NCBI GenBank assembly: GCA_945861895.1
Contig: CAMAWF010000023.1
Span: 1 to 40,219 of the forward strand
Direction: 5' to 3'
Source: Rhizobium sp. Q54
GTDB taxonomy: Bacteria > Pseudomonadota > Alphaproteobacteria > Rhizobiales > Xanthobacteraceae
DNA: 40,219 bases
This document shows positions 16,142-23,570 of the stretch, piece by piece. The notes below the pieces were generated by a model, which was not told the origin of the DNA, did not search any database, and saw nothing but the letters and a program-made list of their open reading frames with translations. The translations under genes were made by a program, and so were the position numbers. Each line of letters begins with the position of its first letter. Position 1 is the first letter of the stretch.

Positions 16142-16423
16142 TCAGCCGACCGTGACGTCTTTCCAAAATCCGAAACGATCGGCCGTCTGCTGCATCTTGG
16201 GCAGCGGCTTCTCATATTGCCAGGCGTTGCGGGCGTGGCGGACGCCGTCGATGACGACGTCGTAAAACTGCACGCCGTGCGGGCACTCGCGGTCCGATTT
16301 TGTTATCTCGGCTTTTTCCAACCAATCCCGGCGCACTGAGGTGGCCGGAAAATACCGGTAGCCGGCGCATTCGACGGCATCAAAGCTTTCGGCGATCACA
16401 TGGCCGCTGAGGATGGCTTTCAT
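16142..16423 (-). CDS. DUF427 family protein
   Basis: This 93-residue protein matches DUF427: MKAILSGHVIAESFDAVECA at the N-terminus, then YRYFPATSVRRDWLE, a CPHGVQFYDVVIDG block and a C-terminal AWQYEKPLPKMQQTADRFGF region. The conserved Cys and His in ECPHG are visible. The fold is a small beta-barrel; no biochemical activity is established. The ATG at 16423 is the family start. It lies 54 bases downstream of trcR on the same strand. Confidence 0.85.
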   Translation of the reverse strand: MKAILSGHVIAESFDAVECAGYRYFPATSVRRDWLEKAEITKSDRECPHGVQFYDVVIDGVRHARNAWQYEKPLPKMQQTADRFGFWKDVTVG

Positions 16424-16477
16424 CGTGTTGCTCGCATCGCAACCGCTCATTCCCGCGCAACCGAGCGGAAATAAAAC

Positions 16478-17200
16478 TTATTCCTTGTCCGCGTCCTCGA
16501 CTTTTTCCTTGCCGCCGAGCTGCTTGAGCTTGGCGAACACGGCGCTGACGTTAAGGTCGCCGCCCTTCTGTTCGTCGGCTTGCGCTGCGGCGGCCGCTTC
16601 CGCCTCCTTGCGCGCGGTGGTTTCGGCGGCAGGCAGCAATGTAGCGCCCGCGACTTCGGCGGCCTTCGGCTTTTCCTTGTTGGCGAGCTGCACTTCGAGA
16701 TCGAGGTCGGTCTGCGAGCATAGGCCGAGCGTCACCGGGTCCATCGGCGCCAGCGCCGCGGCGTTCCAGTGCGTGCGCTCGCGGATGCCCTGGATCGTCG
16801 ACTTGGTGGTGCCGACCAGCCGGATGATCTGCGCGTCCTTGAGTTCGGGATGATTGCGCACCAGCCAGAGGATGGCGTTGGGGCGGTCCTGGCGGCGCGA
16901 CACCGGCGTGTAACGGGGGCCCTTCTTGCCGCGCTCGGCGCCGGGGGTCACCACTTTCGGCGCGATCAGCGTGAGAACTTTGCTCGGATCGGCCTCGGCC
17001 TCGCTGATCTGCTCGCGGGTCAATTGTCCGGTCTGGATCGGGTCGAGGCCCTTGATGCCCTGCGCGGCGTCGCCGTCGGCGATCGCCTTCACTTCCAAGG
17101 GATGCAGTTTGCAGAACTCCGCCACCTGGTCGAAGGACAGCGATGTGTTCTCCACCAGCCACACGGCGGTTGCTTTCGGCATCAGCGGCGCGTCGGACAT
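16478..17200 (-). CDS. trcR: DUF1013 cell-cycle regulator TrcR
   Basis: This 240-residue protein is DUF1013, a family confined to alphaproteobacteria and named TrcR in current annotation. The N-terminal part (about 5-150) contains two helix-turn-helix-like regions, around TAVWLVENTSLSFDQVAEFC and AILWLVRNHPELKDAQIIRL. The latter is followed by VGTTKSTIQGIRERTHW, consistent with DNA binding. The C-terminal part is Ala/Glu/Lys rich, low in complexity and probably disordered, ending GGKEKVEDADKE. The ATG at 17200 matches the family start MSDAPLMPKATAVWL. It is divergent from the antiporter gene over 229 bases containing an inverted repeat (GATCATC/GATGATC, 17257-17273). Confidence 0.9.
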   Translation of the reverse strand: MSDAPLMPKATAVWLVENTSLSFDQVAEFCKLHPLEVKAIADGDAAQGIKGLDPIQTGQLTREQISEAEADPSKVLTLIAPKVVTPGAERGKKGPRYTPVSRRQDRPNAILWLVRNHPELKDAQIIRLVGTTKSTIQGIRERTHWNAAALAPMDPVTLGLCSQTDLDLEVQLANKEKPKAAEVAGATLLPAAETTARKEAEAAAAAQADEQKGGDLNVSAVFAKLKQLGGKEKVEDADKE

Positions 17201-17347
17201 GGGTGTTCTCCGGCAAATTTCCCCTGCGCTCCGCCCGCCCTCGGGGCGAAGCACCGGATCATCGGGGATGATCGGAAAGTGGCCGGAATATATGGTTTGA
17301 CTGCCCGAGGGGCAATGGTGCGGCATGATAATCGGTGCGGCTTATGA

Positions 17348-17389
17348 GATTTGACTGGATTTGACAGGTTCCGCTCATGTTCATAGCTG
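17348..17389 (+). promoter_or_regulatory. Candidate promoter of the antiporter gene
   Basis: A consensus -35 box TTGACA (17361-17366) is followed after 17 bases by TAGCTG (17384-17389) as a weak -10. The -35 box is the second unit of a ten-base direct repeat, GATTTGACTG/GATTTGACAG, at 17348-17367. A start site near 17396 would leave a leader of about 34 bases before the ATG at 17430. Confidence 0.4.
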
Positions 17390-17429
17390 AGCATTAATGC
17401 AAAAAGGGCGCTCAAGAGGGCTTTTTTGA

Positions 17430-18674
17430 ATGACCGATATGGAACTGGGCCGGCTGCTGTTGAGTCTGGTCAGTCTGCTCGTTCTGGCGTTGGGCTGTGG
17501 ACGTTTATTCGAGCGGCTCTCGATGCCGCACGTCATCGGGGAGATCGTTGGCGGCTTGATCCTGGGACCGAGCCTGCTTGGCTATGTGTTCCCCGATGTC
17601 CATGCCTGGATGTTCAAGGCCTTCCCGGCGCAGGATGCGCTGCTTTCCGCTTTCTACTGGATCGGTTTGATCCTGTTGATGTTCGTCGCCGGCTTCCGCG
17701 TTCAACGCGAGCTGACCCGCGACGACCGGCTCATCGTATCCGTGATGCTGATATCCAGCATCGTCTTTCCCATGCTGGGCGGATGGCATTTCACCGCGCT
17801 GGTCGATCAATCGCGCATGATGCACGCTGGCGCCAACCCGGTTTCGTTCCATCTGGTGCTGGCAATCGCGGCCGCGGTCACCTCCATCCCTTTCATCTCC
17901 CGCATTTTTATCGATCTCAATCTGATGGGGACGCGGTTTGCCAAGATCGTGCTGATGACGGCGACATTGCAGGATCTCGTGCTTTGGGCCGCGCTGGCGG
18001 TGGCGACCGGTCTCAACACCGGACAAAGCACCGATGGCGCCCGGCTGGGGACGGTGGTGGCCACCACGGTTTTTTTCATCGGGCTTTCGGTCGTGCTGGG
18101 CCCGCCATTGCTCGTTTGGCTAGGGCGGCGCATGCCGATCAAGCGGGAGAAGTCCGCGTTCGTCGGCTATTCGCTGGCCGTCTGCTTCGCGCTCACCGCC
18201 GTCGCCAGCCTGCTCGATATCAACGTCGTCTTCGGCGCCCTCGTCGCAGGCATCGTGATCGGCGCATTGCGGCAGGACGCGATGGAGGAAGTGAAGCAAC
18301 GGATCTCCGACGTTGCGCTTTGGTGCTTTGTTCCGATTTATTTCGCCATTGTCGGTTTGAAGATCGATCTTCCGAACCAATTTGATCTGCAAATGACCGT
18401 CGTGTTCATTGCGGTTTCATCCCTGGTCAAATTTCTGTCGGTCGGCGTGGCGTTGCGGCTTACCGGCATGCCACTCGTCACCGCGGTCAATTATGCTGTG
18501 GCGATGAATACACGCGGCGGTCCCGGCATCGTTCTGGCTTCGGTCGCGCTGGCTTTCCACATCATCACCGAAAGCTTTTTCGTCACGCTCGTATTGGCCT
18601 CGATTGTTACATCGCTAATGACCGGCACCTGGCTGCGGTTCATGCTGCGGCGCGGCCACTCTTTTGGTACTTAA
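17430..18674 (+). CDS. CPA2-family cation:proton antiporter (Kef-type membrane domain)
   Basis: This 414-residue membrane protein has 12 or 13 hydrophobic helices and typical CPA2 landmarks. MPHVIGEIVGGLILGPSLLG is near residues 32-51, LILLMFVAGFRVQREL near 80-95, and a central LQDLVLWAALAVATGL carries an Asp expected in ion exchange; MNTRGGPGIVLASVAL comes near the end. It exchanges K+ or Na+ for protons in the inner membrane; the ion is uncertain. It lacks the cytoplasmic RCK/TrkA-N domain that gates KefB/KefC. The start is the first ATG, with GAGG ten bases upstream. IspH follows, with its start 100 bases after the stop. Confidence 0.9.
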   Translation: MTDMELGRLLLSLVSLLVLALGCGRLFERLSMPHVIGEIVGGLILGPSLLGYVFPDVHAWMFKAFPAQDALLSAFYWIGLILLMFVAGFRVQRELTRDDRLIVSVMLISSIVFPMLGGWHFTALVDQSRMMHAGANPVSFHLVLAIAAAVTSIPFISRIFIDLNLMGTRFAKIVLMTATLQDLVLWAALAVATGLNTGQSTDGARLGTVVATTVFFIGLSVVLGPPLLVWLGRRMPIKREKSAFVGYSLAVCFALTAVASLLDINVVFGALVAGIVIGALRQDAMEEVKQRISDVALWCFVPIYFAIVGLKIDLPNQFDLQMTVVFIAVSSLVKFLSVGVALRLTGMPLVTAVNYAVAMNTRGGPGIVLASVALAFHIITESFFVTLVLASIVTSLMTGTWLRFMLRRGHSFGT

Positions 18675-18773
18675 GGAGCGGACAAGACAGGCATCCGCGG
18701 GGTTCCGGTGTGGCTGCGCTTGACAGGTCCGCATGAGAACCCCCATGTCGGGCTGGGATTTTGGTTGCAACCC

Positions 18774-19760
18774 ATGTCCGAAAACGACGCTGTAAAAGCC
18801 AAGCTGCCGCCGCTGCAGGTGCTGCTGTGCTCTCCGCGCGGCTTTTGCGCCGGCGTGGTGCGTGCCATCGATTCGGTCGAGCGCGCGCTCGCCCTCTATG
18901 GCCCGCCGGTCTATGTCCGCCACGAGATCGTGCATAACCGCTATGTGGTCGAGAGCCTGCGCGCCAAGGGCGCGGTATTCGTCGAGGAGCTCAATGAAAT
19001 TCCCGACACCGATGCGCCGGTGATCTTCTCCGCCCACGGTGTGCCGCGCTCGGTGCCGCAAGAGGCGGCGCGGCGGAATTTCTTCGCGCTCGACGCCACC
19101 TGTCCGCTGGTGACCAAGGTCCACCGCGAGGCCGAGATTCACCACCGGCGCGGGCGCGGGATCGTGCTGATCGGCCACGCCGGCCACCCGGAGGTGATCG
19201 GCACCATGGGCCAATTGCCCGAGGGCGCGGTGAGCCTGATCGAAACCTTGGCGGATGCAGCGGCGTTCGCGCCGAAGGACGAGAGCAAGCTCGCTTATGT
19301 GACGCAGACCACGTTGTCGGTGCACGACACCGCCGAAATCGTCGAGCATCTCAAGAAGCGCTTTCCCGCGATCGTCGGCCCGCACAAGGAAGACATCTGC
19401 TACGCCACCACCAACCGGCAGGAAGCGGTGAAGCGGGTCGCGCCGGTGGTGGATGCCATGATCGTCGTCGGCGCGCCGAACTCGTCGAATTCGCAGCGCC
19501 TGAAGGAAGTCGCCGAGCGTGCCGGCTGCCCGCATGCGGTGCTGGTGCAGGGGGCTGCCGATATCGACTGGAACGAATTCGGCGCGATCGCGCGGCTTGG
19601 CATCACGGCAGGCGCGTCGGCGCCGGAAATTCTGGTCGAGGAGATCATCGCCGCATTCGCGGAGCGCTATGACGTGCGCGTGGAAACCGTATCGGCCGCC
19701 GAGGAGGGGGTGTTCTTCCCGCTTCCCCGTCCGCTGCGCGAGAACCAGGCGGCGGAGTAA
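18774..19760 (+). CDS. ispH: 4-hydroxy-3-methylbut-2-enyl diphosphate reductase
   Basis: IspH is the last enzyme of the non-mevalonate isoprenoid pathway and makes IPP and DMAPP with a 4Fe-4S cluster. The 328-residue protein has the three cluster cysteines at about 25 ([13 protein letters not shown]), 110 ([12 protein letters not shown]) and 209 ([10 protein letters not shown]). It also has the HAGHPEV and NSSNSQRL substrate loops. The ATG at 18774 is preferred over an upstream in-frame ATG at 18708 because it gives the usual family start. ThrB begins 7 bases after its stop, so ispH and thrB are co-transcribed, an arrangement common in alphaproteobacteria. Confidence 0.97.
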   Translation: MSENDAVKAKLPPLQVLLCSPRGFCAGVVRAIDSVERALALYGPPVYVRHEIVHNRYVVESLRAKGAVFVEELNEIPDTDAPVIFSAHGVPRSVPQEAARRNFFALDATCPLVTKVHREAEIHHRRGRGIVLIGHAGHPEVIGTMGQLPEGAVSLIETLADAAAFAPKDESKLAYVTQTTLSVHDTAEIVEHLKKRFPAIVGPHKEDICYATTNRQEAVKRVAPVVDAMIVVGAPNSSNSQRLKEVAERAGCPHAVLVQGAADIDWNEFGAIARLGITAGASAPEILVEEIIAAFAERYDVRVETVSAAEEGVFFPLPRPLRENQAAE

Positions 19761-19767
19761 CGCACGG

Positions 19768-20733
19768 ATGGCCGTCTACACCGATGTCGCGGCGGAAGAC
19801 CTTGCGCGCTTTCTTGGCGACTATGATGTCGGCGAACTGCTCTCCTACAAGGGCATCGCCGAGGGGGTGGAGAATTCGAACTTTCTCGTCCACACCGGCG
19901 CCGGGCATTTCATTCTCACATTGTACGAGAAACGCGTCGCGGCGGCCGAGCTGCCGTTCTTTCTCGGGCTGATGGAGCATCTGGCGGGCCGCGGGCTGAC
20001 TTGTCCGCAGCCGGTGAAAAACAAAAAAGGCGGCATGCTGGGGACGCTCGCGGGCCGCCCCGCGGCGCTGGTAACTTTTCTCGATGGCATGTGGATGCGC
20101 CGGCCGGCGGCGGGTCATTGCGCCGCCGTCGGCGAAGCGCTCGCCATGCTGCATCTTGCGGGCGCCGATTTTGCCATGCAGCGTCCGAATGCGCTTTCGG
20201 TCGGAAGCTGGCGCGCGCTCTACGCGCAGGCTAAGGGCGGCTGCGACAAGGTGCATGCCGGCTTGTCCGAGACGATAGCTATGGAGCTCGATCATCTCGA
20301 AGCGGCCTGGCCGCGCGATCTGCCACAGGGCGTCATCCACGCCGATCTCTTCCCCGACAATGTATTTTTTCTCGGCGCCAAGCTCTCCGGCGTGATCGAC
20401 TTTTATTTCGCCTGCACCGATACGCTCGCCTATGACGTCGCCATTTGCCTCAACGCCTGGTGCTTCGAAACCGACCATTCCTACAATGTCACCAAGGGGC
20501 GCGCGCTGTTGCAGGCCTACGGCAAAGTCCGGGCGTTATCGCCGGGCGAGCGCGCGGCCTTGCCGCTGCTGGCGCGTGGGGCGGCGCTGCGCTTTTTGCT
20601 CACCCGGCTGGTCGACTGGCTTGCCGTGCCGGCCGGCGCGCTGGTCAAGCCGAAGGATCCGTTCGAATATTTCCGCAAGCTGCGTTTCCACCAGGCGGTG
20701 AAAAGTGCCGGCGACTACGGTATCAGCGCATGA
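19768..20733 (+). CDS. thrB: Homoserine kinase, choline-kinase-fold type
   Basis: This 321-residue kinase has the aminoglycoside/choline kinase fold used for ThrB in alphaproteobacteria. [15 protein letters not shown] (about 29-43) is the nucleotide loop, and [18 protein letters not shown] carries the ATP-binding Lys. The catalytic loop [11 protein letters not shown] falls at about 191-201, followed by [20 protein letters not shown] with the metal Asp. It phosphorylates homoserine in threonine synthesis. The ATG at 19768 follows the ispH stop directly. The last codons and the stop lie inside a family C palindrome, and rnhA follows. Confidence 0.94.
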   Translation: MAVYTDVAAEDLARFLGDYDVGELLSYKGIAEGVENSNFLVHTGAGHFILTLYEKRVAAAELPFFLGLMEHLAGRGLTCPQPVKNKKGGMLGTLAGRPAALVTFLDGMWMRRPAAGHCAAVGEALAMLHLAGADFAMQRPNALSVGSWRALYAQAKGGCDKVHAGLSETIAMELDHLEAAWPRDLPQGVIHADLFPDNVFFLGAKLSGVIDFYFACTDTLAYDVAICLNAWCFETDHSYNVTKGRALLQAYGKVRALSPGERAALPLLARGAALRFLLTRLVDWLAVPAGALVKPKDPFEYFRKLRFHQAVKSAGDYGISA

Positions 20734-20813
20734 CCCCGAAAAGTGGAAACCGGTTTCCCGCCTTCGCGAAGCCCGCTTTGGCGGGCGAAGGAAGGTCGGA
20801 AAAGGTCATGCGC
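20726..20813. repeat. Family C palindrome overlapping the thrB stop
   Basis: The 88-base element begins GCGCATGACC and ends GGTCATGCGC, perfect ten-base inverted ends. It contains the core CCCGAAAAGTGGAAACCGGT and a nested CCTTCGC-GCCCGC/GCGGGC-GAAGG hairpin. Its left end supplies the final codons and TGA stop of thrB. A related element follows yqgE at 23487. Confidence 0.85.
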
Positions 20814-20827
20814 AGAAAAATAGTGTC

Positions 20828-21283
20828 ATGAGCGAGCAGCGCGTGACCGTTCATACCGACGGCGCGTGTTCGGGAAATCCCGGGCCCGGCGGCTGGGGTG
20901 CGATCCTCTCTTTTGGCGATCGGGAGAAAGAGCTCAAGGGCGGCGAGGCGCACACCACCAACAACCGCATGGAGCTCATGGGCGCGATCTCGGCGCTGGA
21001 GGCGCTCAAGCGGCCTTGCACCGTCGATCTCTACACCGACAGCGAATATCTGCGCGGCGGCATCACCGGCTGGATCAAGAATTGGAAGCGCAACGGCTGG
21101 CGCACGGCGGACAAGAAACCGGTGAAGAATATCGATCTGTGGCAGCGGCTCGACGCCGCGCTCGGCCAGCACGAACTGCGCTGGCACTGGGTCAAGGGCC
21201 ACGCCGGCCACGACATGAACGAGCGCGCCGATCAATTGGCGCGCGATGCCATCGCGGAAATCCGCGCGGCGGCGCGCGCCTGA
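20828..21283 (+). CDS. rnhA: Ribonuclease HI
   Basis: RNase HI cleaves the RNA strand of RNA-DNA hybrids. The 151-residue protein keeps all four metal-binding acids: D11 ([14 protein letters not shown]), E49 ([10 protein letters not shown]), D71 (LYTDSEYL) and D135 ([10 protein letters not shown]). H125 in the [15 protein letters not shown] loop is also present. It has the basic handle region [20 protein letters not shown]. The ATG at 20828 follows a family C palindrome that separates it from thrB. It converges with the peroxiredoxin gene, with only 5 bases between stops. Confidence 0.97.
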   Translation: MSEQRVTVHTDGACSGNPGPGGWGAILSFGDREKELKGGEAHTTNNRMELMGAISALEALKRPCTVDLYTDSEYLRGGITGWIKNWKRNGWRTADKKPVKNIDLWQRLDAALGQHELRWHWVKGHAGHDMNERADQLARDAIAEIRAAARA

Positions 21284-21288
21284 GCCGG

Positions 21289-21774
21289 TTACAACTGCTT
21301 GAGCAGATTTTCGGCGCTGGAAATCTCGGCCTTGCCGGGCGCGTCCTCGATGTTGAGAACCTTCACCGTGCCGTCCTCGACCAGCATCGCGTAGCGCCTG
21401 GAGCGCGTGCCGAGGCCGTTGCCGGAACCGTCAAACGTAAGGTCGATGGCCTTGGCGAACTCGCCGTTGCCGTCGGCGAGATACATGATCTTGCCTTCGG
21501 CGTCGGAGGCCTTGACCCACGCTTCCATCACGAAATGGTCGTTGACGGCGGTGACTGCGATGGTGTCGACGCCCTTGGCCTTGATGGCTGCGGCGTTGCG
21601 CACGAAGCCGGGCATGTGGGCCTTATGGCAGGTTCCGGTGAACGCGCCGGGCACGCCGAACAGCACGACCTTCTTGCCCTTGAAAAGCTCGTCCGTGGTT
21701 TTCCACGCCGGGCCTTCCGGCGAGGCCACGCGCAATTTGGCCTGGGGCAGGCGGTCACCGACCTTGATAGGCAT
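21289..21774 (-). CDS. Prx5-type peroxiredoxin with a single cysteine
   Basis: This 161-residue peroxiredoxin reduces peroxides through the peroxidatic Cys49 in the motif VPGAFTGTCHKAHMPGF, with the supporting Arg in TRSRRYAMLVEDGTV. It starts MPIKVGDRLPQAKLRV, as in Prx5 homologues. No other cysteine is present, so it has no internal resolving Cys and probably relies on glutathione/glutaredoxin or another thiol partner. It is cytosolic by composition. The DsbD-alpha-like gene lies 63 bases upstream on the same strand, a plausible redox pairing. Confidence 0.93.
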   Translation of the reverse strand: MPIKVGDRLPQAKLRVASPEGPAWKTTDELFKGKKVVLFGVPGAFTGTCHKAHMPGFVRNAAAIKAKGVDTIAVTAVNDHFVMEAWVKASDAEGKIMYLADGNGEFAKAIDLTFDGSGNGLGTRSRRYAMLVEDGTVKVLNIEDAPGKAEISSAENLLKQL

Positions 21775-21837
21775 ATTGATTCCTCCGCTTTGGGATTGTC
21801 GTTCGGTCAGCGGACAAACTAGCGCGCCTGAGCCGAA

Positions 21838-22689
21838 TTAGTCGAGATGGGTCTTGACCTCGACCGCCTTTTCGCCGGTCACCACCGTGAAGGTGAGTTC
21901 GTAACGGCCTTTCGGATCGACGCCGGGAGGCAGGCCGTCGAGTTCGAAGCCGAAATGCCGGCGACCCGGCGGCGCGCCTTGCGCCGGCTTGGGGATGGGC
22001 AGCGCCCACTCCGGCCCCGGCCCTTCGACGAAAATCTCGACATTTACGCCCGGCGGCGCGGCAAGCTCGACATAGACCAGCGGCTTGGGCGAACTTGTCA
22101 CGCGCCGTGCCGAGAAGCCGGCTTCGCCGGGCGAAACCGGTTTCGGCACCCGGGCTTCGGCGGCGGCAAGCGATTTGTCGTGCGTGCTCGCGGCGCCGGA
22201 CAGCGCAAGCTCGGCTGCTGCTTGCGCCGGCACGCATAGTTTCTCGCACACGGCGTAATCGAGTTTGAGGCGAAGCGTCACCGGCTGTCCCGCCTGCCAC
22301 GGCACGATCTGCAGCGGGAAAATCACGTCGCTCTTGTAGCCGATCGAAATGCCGCTCTCATCGGTGAAGCTGTACGGCGCCGGCCACAGCACCGTCACCG
22401 ATTTGACGTTGTCGGATTTGCCAAAATCGAAGCGCGGCGGCACACCGGAATCTCCGGAATAGCGCCAATAGGTTTTCCAGCCCGGCTGCATTTTTATCTC
22501 GACGCCGGCGCGCATCGCCGCAGCGCCCGTACCGTTCGTCGCCGAGCCTGCGATCAGCCGCGCGGCCGAGCGCAAATCCTGGTCCCACGATGAAGCGTCT
22601 TGCGCATATGCGGGGCTGCCCGGCGCCGCGAGCGCCAGGCAGATTCCGCATAACGGCGCGAGGCGCCAATGACCAAACCGCATGTCCAT
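21838..22689 (-). CDS. DsbD alpha-domain-like periplasmic protein
   Basis: The 283-residue product has a signal peptide (about 1-29, ending GSPAYAQ) and a periplasmic domain resembling the N-terminal alpha domain of DsbD/ScsB-type proteins. The visible landmarks are MQPGWKTYWRYSGDSGVPP, GYKSDVIFPLQIVPWQAGQ and the cysteine pair in LDYAVCEKLCVPAQA (CX3C). No transmembrane beta domain or thioredoxin gamma domain follows, so it is a free-standing alpha-like domain that must be reduced by another protein. Start M1 at 22689 or M3 at 22683 is possible. It is divergent from yqgE and is followed downstream by the peroxiredoxin gene. Confidence 0.85.
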   Translation of the reverse strand: MDMRFGHWRLAPLCGICLALAAPGSPAYAQDASSWDQDLRSAARLIAGSATNGTGAAAMRAGVEIKMQPGWKTYWRYSGDSGVPPRFDFGKSDNVKSVTVLWPAPYSFTDESGISIGYKSDVIFPLQIVPWQAGQPVTLRLKLDYAVCEKLCVPAQAAAELALSGAASTHDKSLAAAEARVPKPVSPGEAGFSARRVTSSPKPLVYVELAAPPGVNVEIFVEGPGPEWALPIPKPAQGAPPGRRHFGFELDGLPPGVDPKGRYELTFTVVTGEKAVEVKTHLD

Positions 22690-22788
22690 GACCCTCGGTC
22701 TATTGCCAATGCACAGACGGCGCCACTGAATTCATCGTGAGTTTTACTTGAACAAGCAGGCCGCGGCAGCCGCTATTTCGCCCAAATG

Positions 22789-22819
22789 TCGCTGTTGAAG
22801 TCGTTTAACAGCGATTTTT
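22789..22819 (+). terminator. Orphan intrinsic-terminator hairpin upstream of yqgE
   Basis: A perfect 8-bp stem TCGCTGTT/AACAGCGA (22789-22796, 22807-22814) with a ten-base loop is followed by TTTTT on the plus strand. No plus-strand gene ends before it; it lies in the divergent gap between the DsbD-alpha-like gene and yqgE. It could be a leader attenuator for yqgE or the end of a small RNA starting near 22700. Confidence 0.55.
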
Positions 22820-22869
22820 ATGGCGCATGTTCCGTTTGCAAAGCCGGAATCATGGGGTAACCTTTTTTC

Positions 22870-23487
22870 ATGAAGATCACACGCAAGCCATCGGCAAAGC
22901 GCGGCGGGCGCGGCTATCTGGACGGCCAGATGCTGATTGCGATGCCGTCCATGCATGACGAGCGTTTTGCCCGCAGCCTGATCTATGTGTGCGCGCATTC
23001 GACCGAAGGCGCCATGGGCATCATCGTCAATCATCTGGCGGCGAACGTTACTTTTCCCGATTTGCTCGTGCAGCTCGAAGTCATTCCGGCGGCCGACCGC
23101 ATTCAGCTTCACACGCGCGCGGAAACCGTGACGGTGCTCAAGGGCGGTCCGGTCGAAACCGGCCGCGGCTTCGTGCTGCATTCCGCCGATTTTTTCATCG
23201 AAAACTCGACGCTGCCGATCGACGAGGGCATTTGCCTCACCGCCACGCTCGATATTCTCAAGGCGATCGCGCGCGGCAACGGCCCGGTGAGCGCCATCCT
23301 CGCGCTCGGCTATTCCGGCTGGGCGCCGGGCCAGCTGGAGATCGAAATTCAGGAAAACGGATGGCTGCATTGCCCAGCCGACCCGGAATTGATCTTCGGC
23401 GCCGACACCGAGGGCAAATACCAAAAGGCGATGAAAAAGCTCGGCGTCGATCCCGGCATGCTTTCGAGCGAAGCCGGGCACGCCTAG
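22870..23487 (+). CDS. YqgE/AlgH family protein
   Basis: This 205-residue protein is YqgE (DUF179). It shows [20 protein letters not shown] at about 17-36, [18 protein letters not shown], the [17 protein letters not shown] segment and [15 protein letters not shown], in family order. The domain has a compact alpha/beta fold without known activity; the name AlgH came from Pseudomonas alginate regulation. The ATG at 22870 has GGGGTAA about 11 bases upstream. Its stop codon touches a family C palindrome. Confidence 0.93.
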   Translation: MKITRKPSAKRGGRGYLDGQMLIAMPSMHDERFARSLIYVCAHSTEGAMGIIVNHLAANVTFPDLLVQLEVIPAADRIQLHTRAETVTVLKGGPVETGRGFVLHSADFFIENSTLPIDEGICLTATLDILKAIARGNGPVSAILALGYSGWAPGQLEIEIQENGWLHCPADPELIFGADTEGKYQKAMKKLGVDPGMLSSEAGHA

Positions 23488-23559
23488 CGCGTGATCCCGA
23501 AAAAGCCTGCCCCGGACTTGATCCAGGGTGGCAACCGGTTTTCGGACAAGATCACGCGC
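23487..23559. repeat. Family C palindrome abutting the yqgE stop
   Basis: The inverted ends GCGCGTGATC and GATCACGCGC match perfectly over ten bases and enclose CCCGAAAAAGCC and ACCGGTTTTCGGACAA. The first base is the last base of the yqgE stop codon. It resembles the element at 20726 in its core (CCCGAAAA, ACCGGTTT). It ends 12 bases before the stop of the convergent EAL gene. Confidence 0.85.
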
Positions 23560-23570
23560 CGACTAAAAGT

